Assembly: GCA_046709505.1 (NCBI GenBank)
Contig: JBKEFM010000002.1
Span: 11,212 to 75,211, forward strand
Source of the DNA: Paraglaciecola sp046709505
GTDB taxonomy: Bacteria > Pseudomonadota > Gammaproteobacteria > Enterobacterales > Alteromonadaceae
Reading direction: 5' to 3'
DNA length: 64,000 bases
Under the pieces are notes generated by a model. It was not told the DNA's origin. It saw only the letters and a program-made list of their open reading frames with translations, and did not search any database. Made by a program: the position numbers and the translations under genes. This document shows positions 63,651 to 64,000 of the stretch, piece by piece. Numbering within the stretch: position 1 is the stretch's first letter; each line of letters begins with the position of its first letter.

Positions 63651-64000
63651 TATATTTTCCACCAGTTAGTGTTTTGATGTTTCGCCTGCCACCCTAGGAG
63701 TTTGTCAAAAGGTAGGGGTCTGCTGATATAATAACCTTGGGCCAGGTTGCAACCCCAATCACGGAGTAGCATCAAGCTTGCGTGGTTTTCAATGCCTTCA
63801 GCGACAACATCCAGAGCAAAGCTATGGGCCAGGTCAATAACCGTTTTAACGATTTTTTGATCTCCCTGCTGTGAATCCAGTTGCATAACAAAACTTTTGT
63901 CCACCTTCAAAGTGGTAACCGGCAGATTTTTTAGATAAGACATCGAAGAATAACCTGTGCCAAAATCATCAATGGCCAAAGCAAAGCCCTGCTCTCGAAA
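63650..64000 (-). CDS. EAL-domain cyclic-di-GMP phosphodiesterase (C-terminal part)
   Basis: Only the last 116 residues lie inside the window; the gene continues past the right edge. Conserved EAL elements are present: ALAIDDFGTGYSS (metal-binding DD), LKVDKSFV, VVAEGIENHAS (catalytic/metal Glu) and LAQGYYISRPLP (QGY). These suggest an active enzyme that cleaves c-di-GMP, though the EAL motif itself and any sensor or GGDEF domain are out of view. First visible gene of the operon with DUF3034 and the globin. Confidence 0.88.
   Translation of the reverse strand, partial: FREQGFALAIDDFGTGYSSMSYLKNLPVTTLKVDKSFVMQLDSQQGDQKIVKTVIDLAHSFALDVVAEGIENHASLMLLRDWGCNLAQGYYISRPLPFDKLLGWQAKHQNTNWWKI

Overview
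The window looks like chromosomal DNA from a marine-type gammaproteobacterium of the order Alteromonadales (Alteromonas/Glaciecola-like). This rests on protein character and gene order recognised by eye: dapF–DUF484–xerC–yigB-like HAD–uvrD, ompR–envZ beside hslO–hslR, a full gspC–N type II secretion operon, proB–proA, and accessory families common in this order (CLCA_X, VC2487-like glycosyltransferase, DUF3034). No database search was possible. No rRNA, tRNA, CRISPR array, prophage or intact insertion sequence was seen.

Layout. 0–9.6 kb: start of an NSS sodium symporter, a short-chain dehydrogenase, a beta-propeller-like lipoprotein, a lone LacZ-type beta-galactosidase, a flavodoxin coupled to a CLCA_X metallopeptidase-like gene, an orphan ExbD and RraA. 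9.7–11.6 kb is decaying: a PAP2 phosphatase with an internal deletion and frameshift, and a VC2487-like glycosyltransferase interrupted by a 245-bp dispersed repeat. 11.7–19.6 kb: lptM–lysA–dapF–DUF484–xerC–HAD and uvrD, with cysE lying between the last two on the opposite strand. 20–24 kb: rarD and proBA. 24–27.2 kb is gene-poor: a MarR regulator, about 1.1 kb without genes, and a frameshifted, truncated sigma-54 response regulator. 27.5–33 kb: a GNAT/C39 fusion, a RimK-like ATP-grasp ligase, a divergent small secreted protein, an M42 aminopeptidase and PrkB. 33–36.5 kb: ompR–envZ facing hslR–hslO. 36.5–48 kb: gspCDEFGHIJKLMN, then fbp facing it. 49–59.98 kb: mpl, S1/P1 nuclease, hemE, nudC, zur, cheX, an OmpA-like protein, dnaB and recQ. 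60–64 kb: a broken YigI-like thioesterase, a small heat-shock protein, a decayed stretch, and an EAL–DUF3034–truncated haemoglobin operon running off the right edge.

Two dispersed repeat families occur. Family A (three copies of 245–248 bp, ends ATACCA/TGGTAT, internal hairpin) lies at 1741–1986, 11117–11361 and 19622–19869; the middle copy has split a coding sequence. Family B (two copies of about 127 bp and one 62-bp deletion derivative) lies at 16438–16499, 51407–51534 and 61439–61565.

How the genes work together: lysA and dapF make lysine and diaminopimelate for the wall, and Mpl recycles wall tripeptide; XerC and UvrD serve chromosome segregation and repair, with DnaB and RecQ elsewhere; the Gsp operon exports folded proteins across the outer membrane. 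The least understood coherent unit is the ATP-grasp/GNAT-C39/small-secreted-protein/M42 neighbourhood, which I read as a candidate peptide-modification system. The secreted haemoglobin lipoprotein downstream of an EAL protein, and a 26-codon ORF that exactly fills the gspK–gspL gap, are also worth attention.
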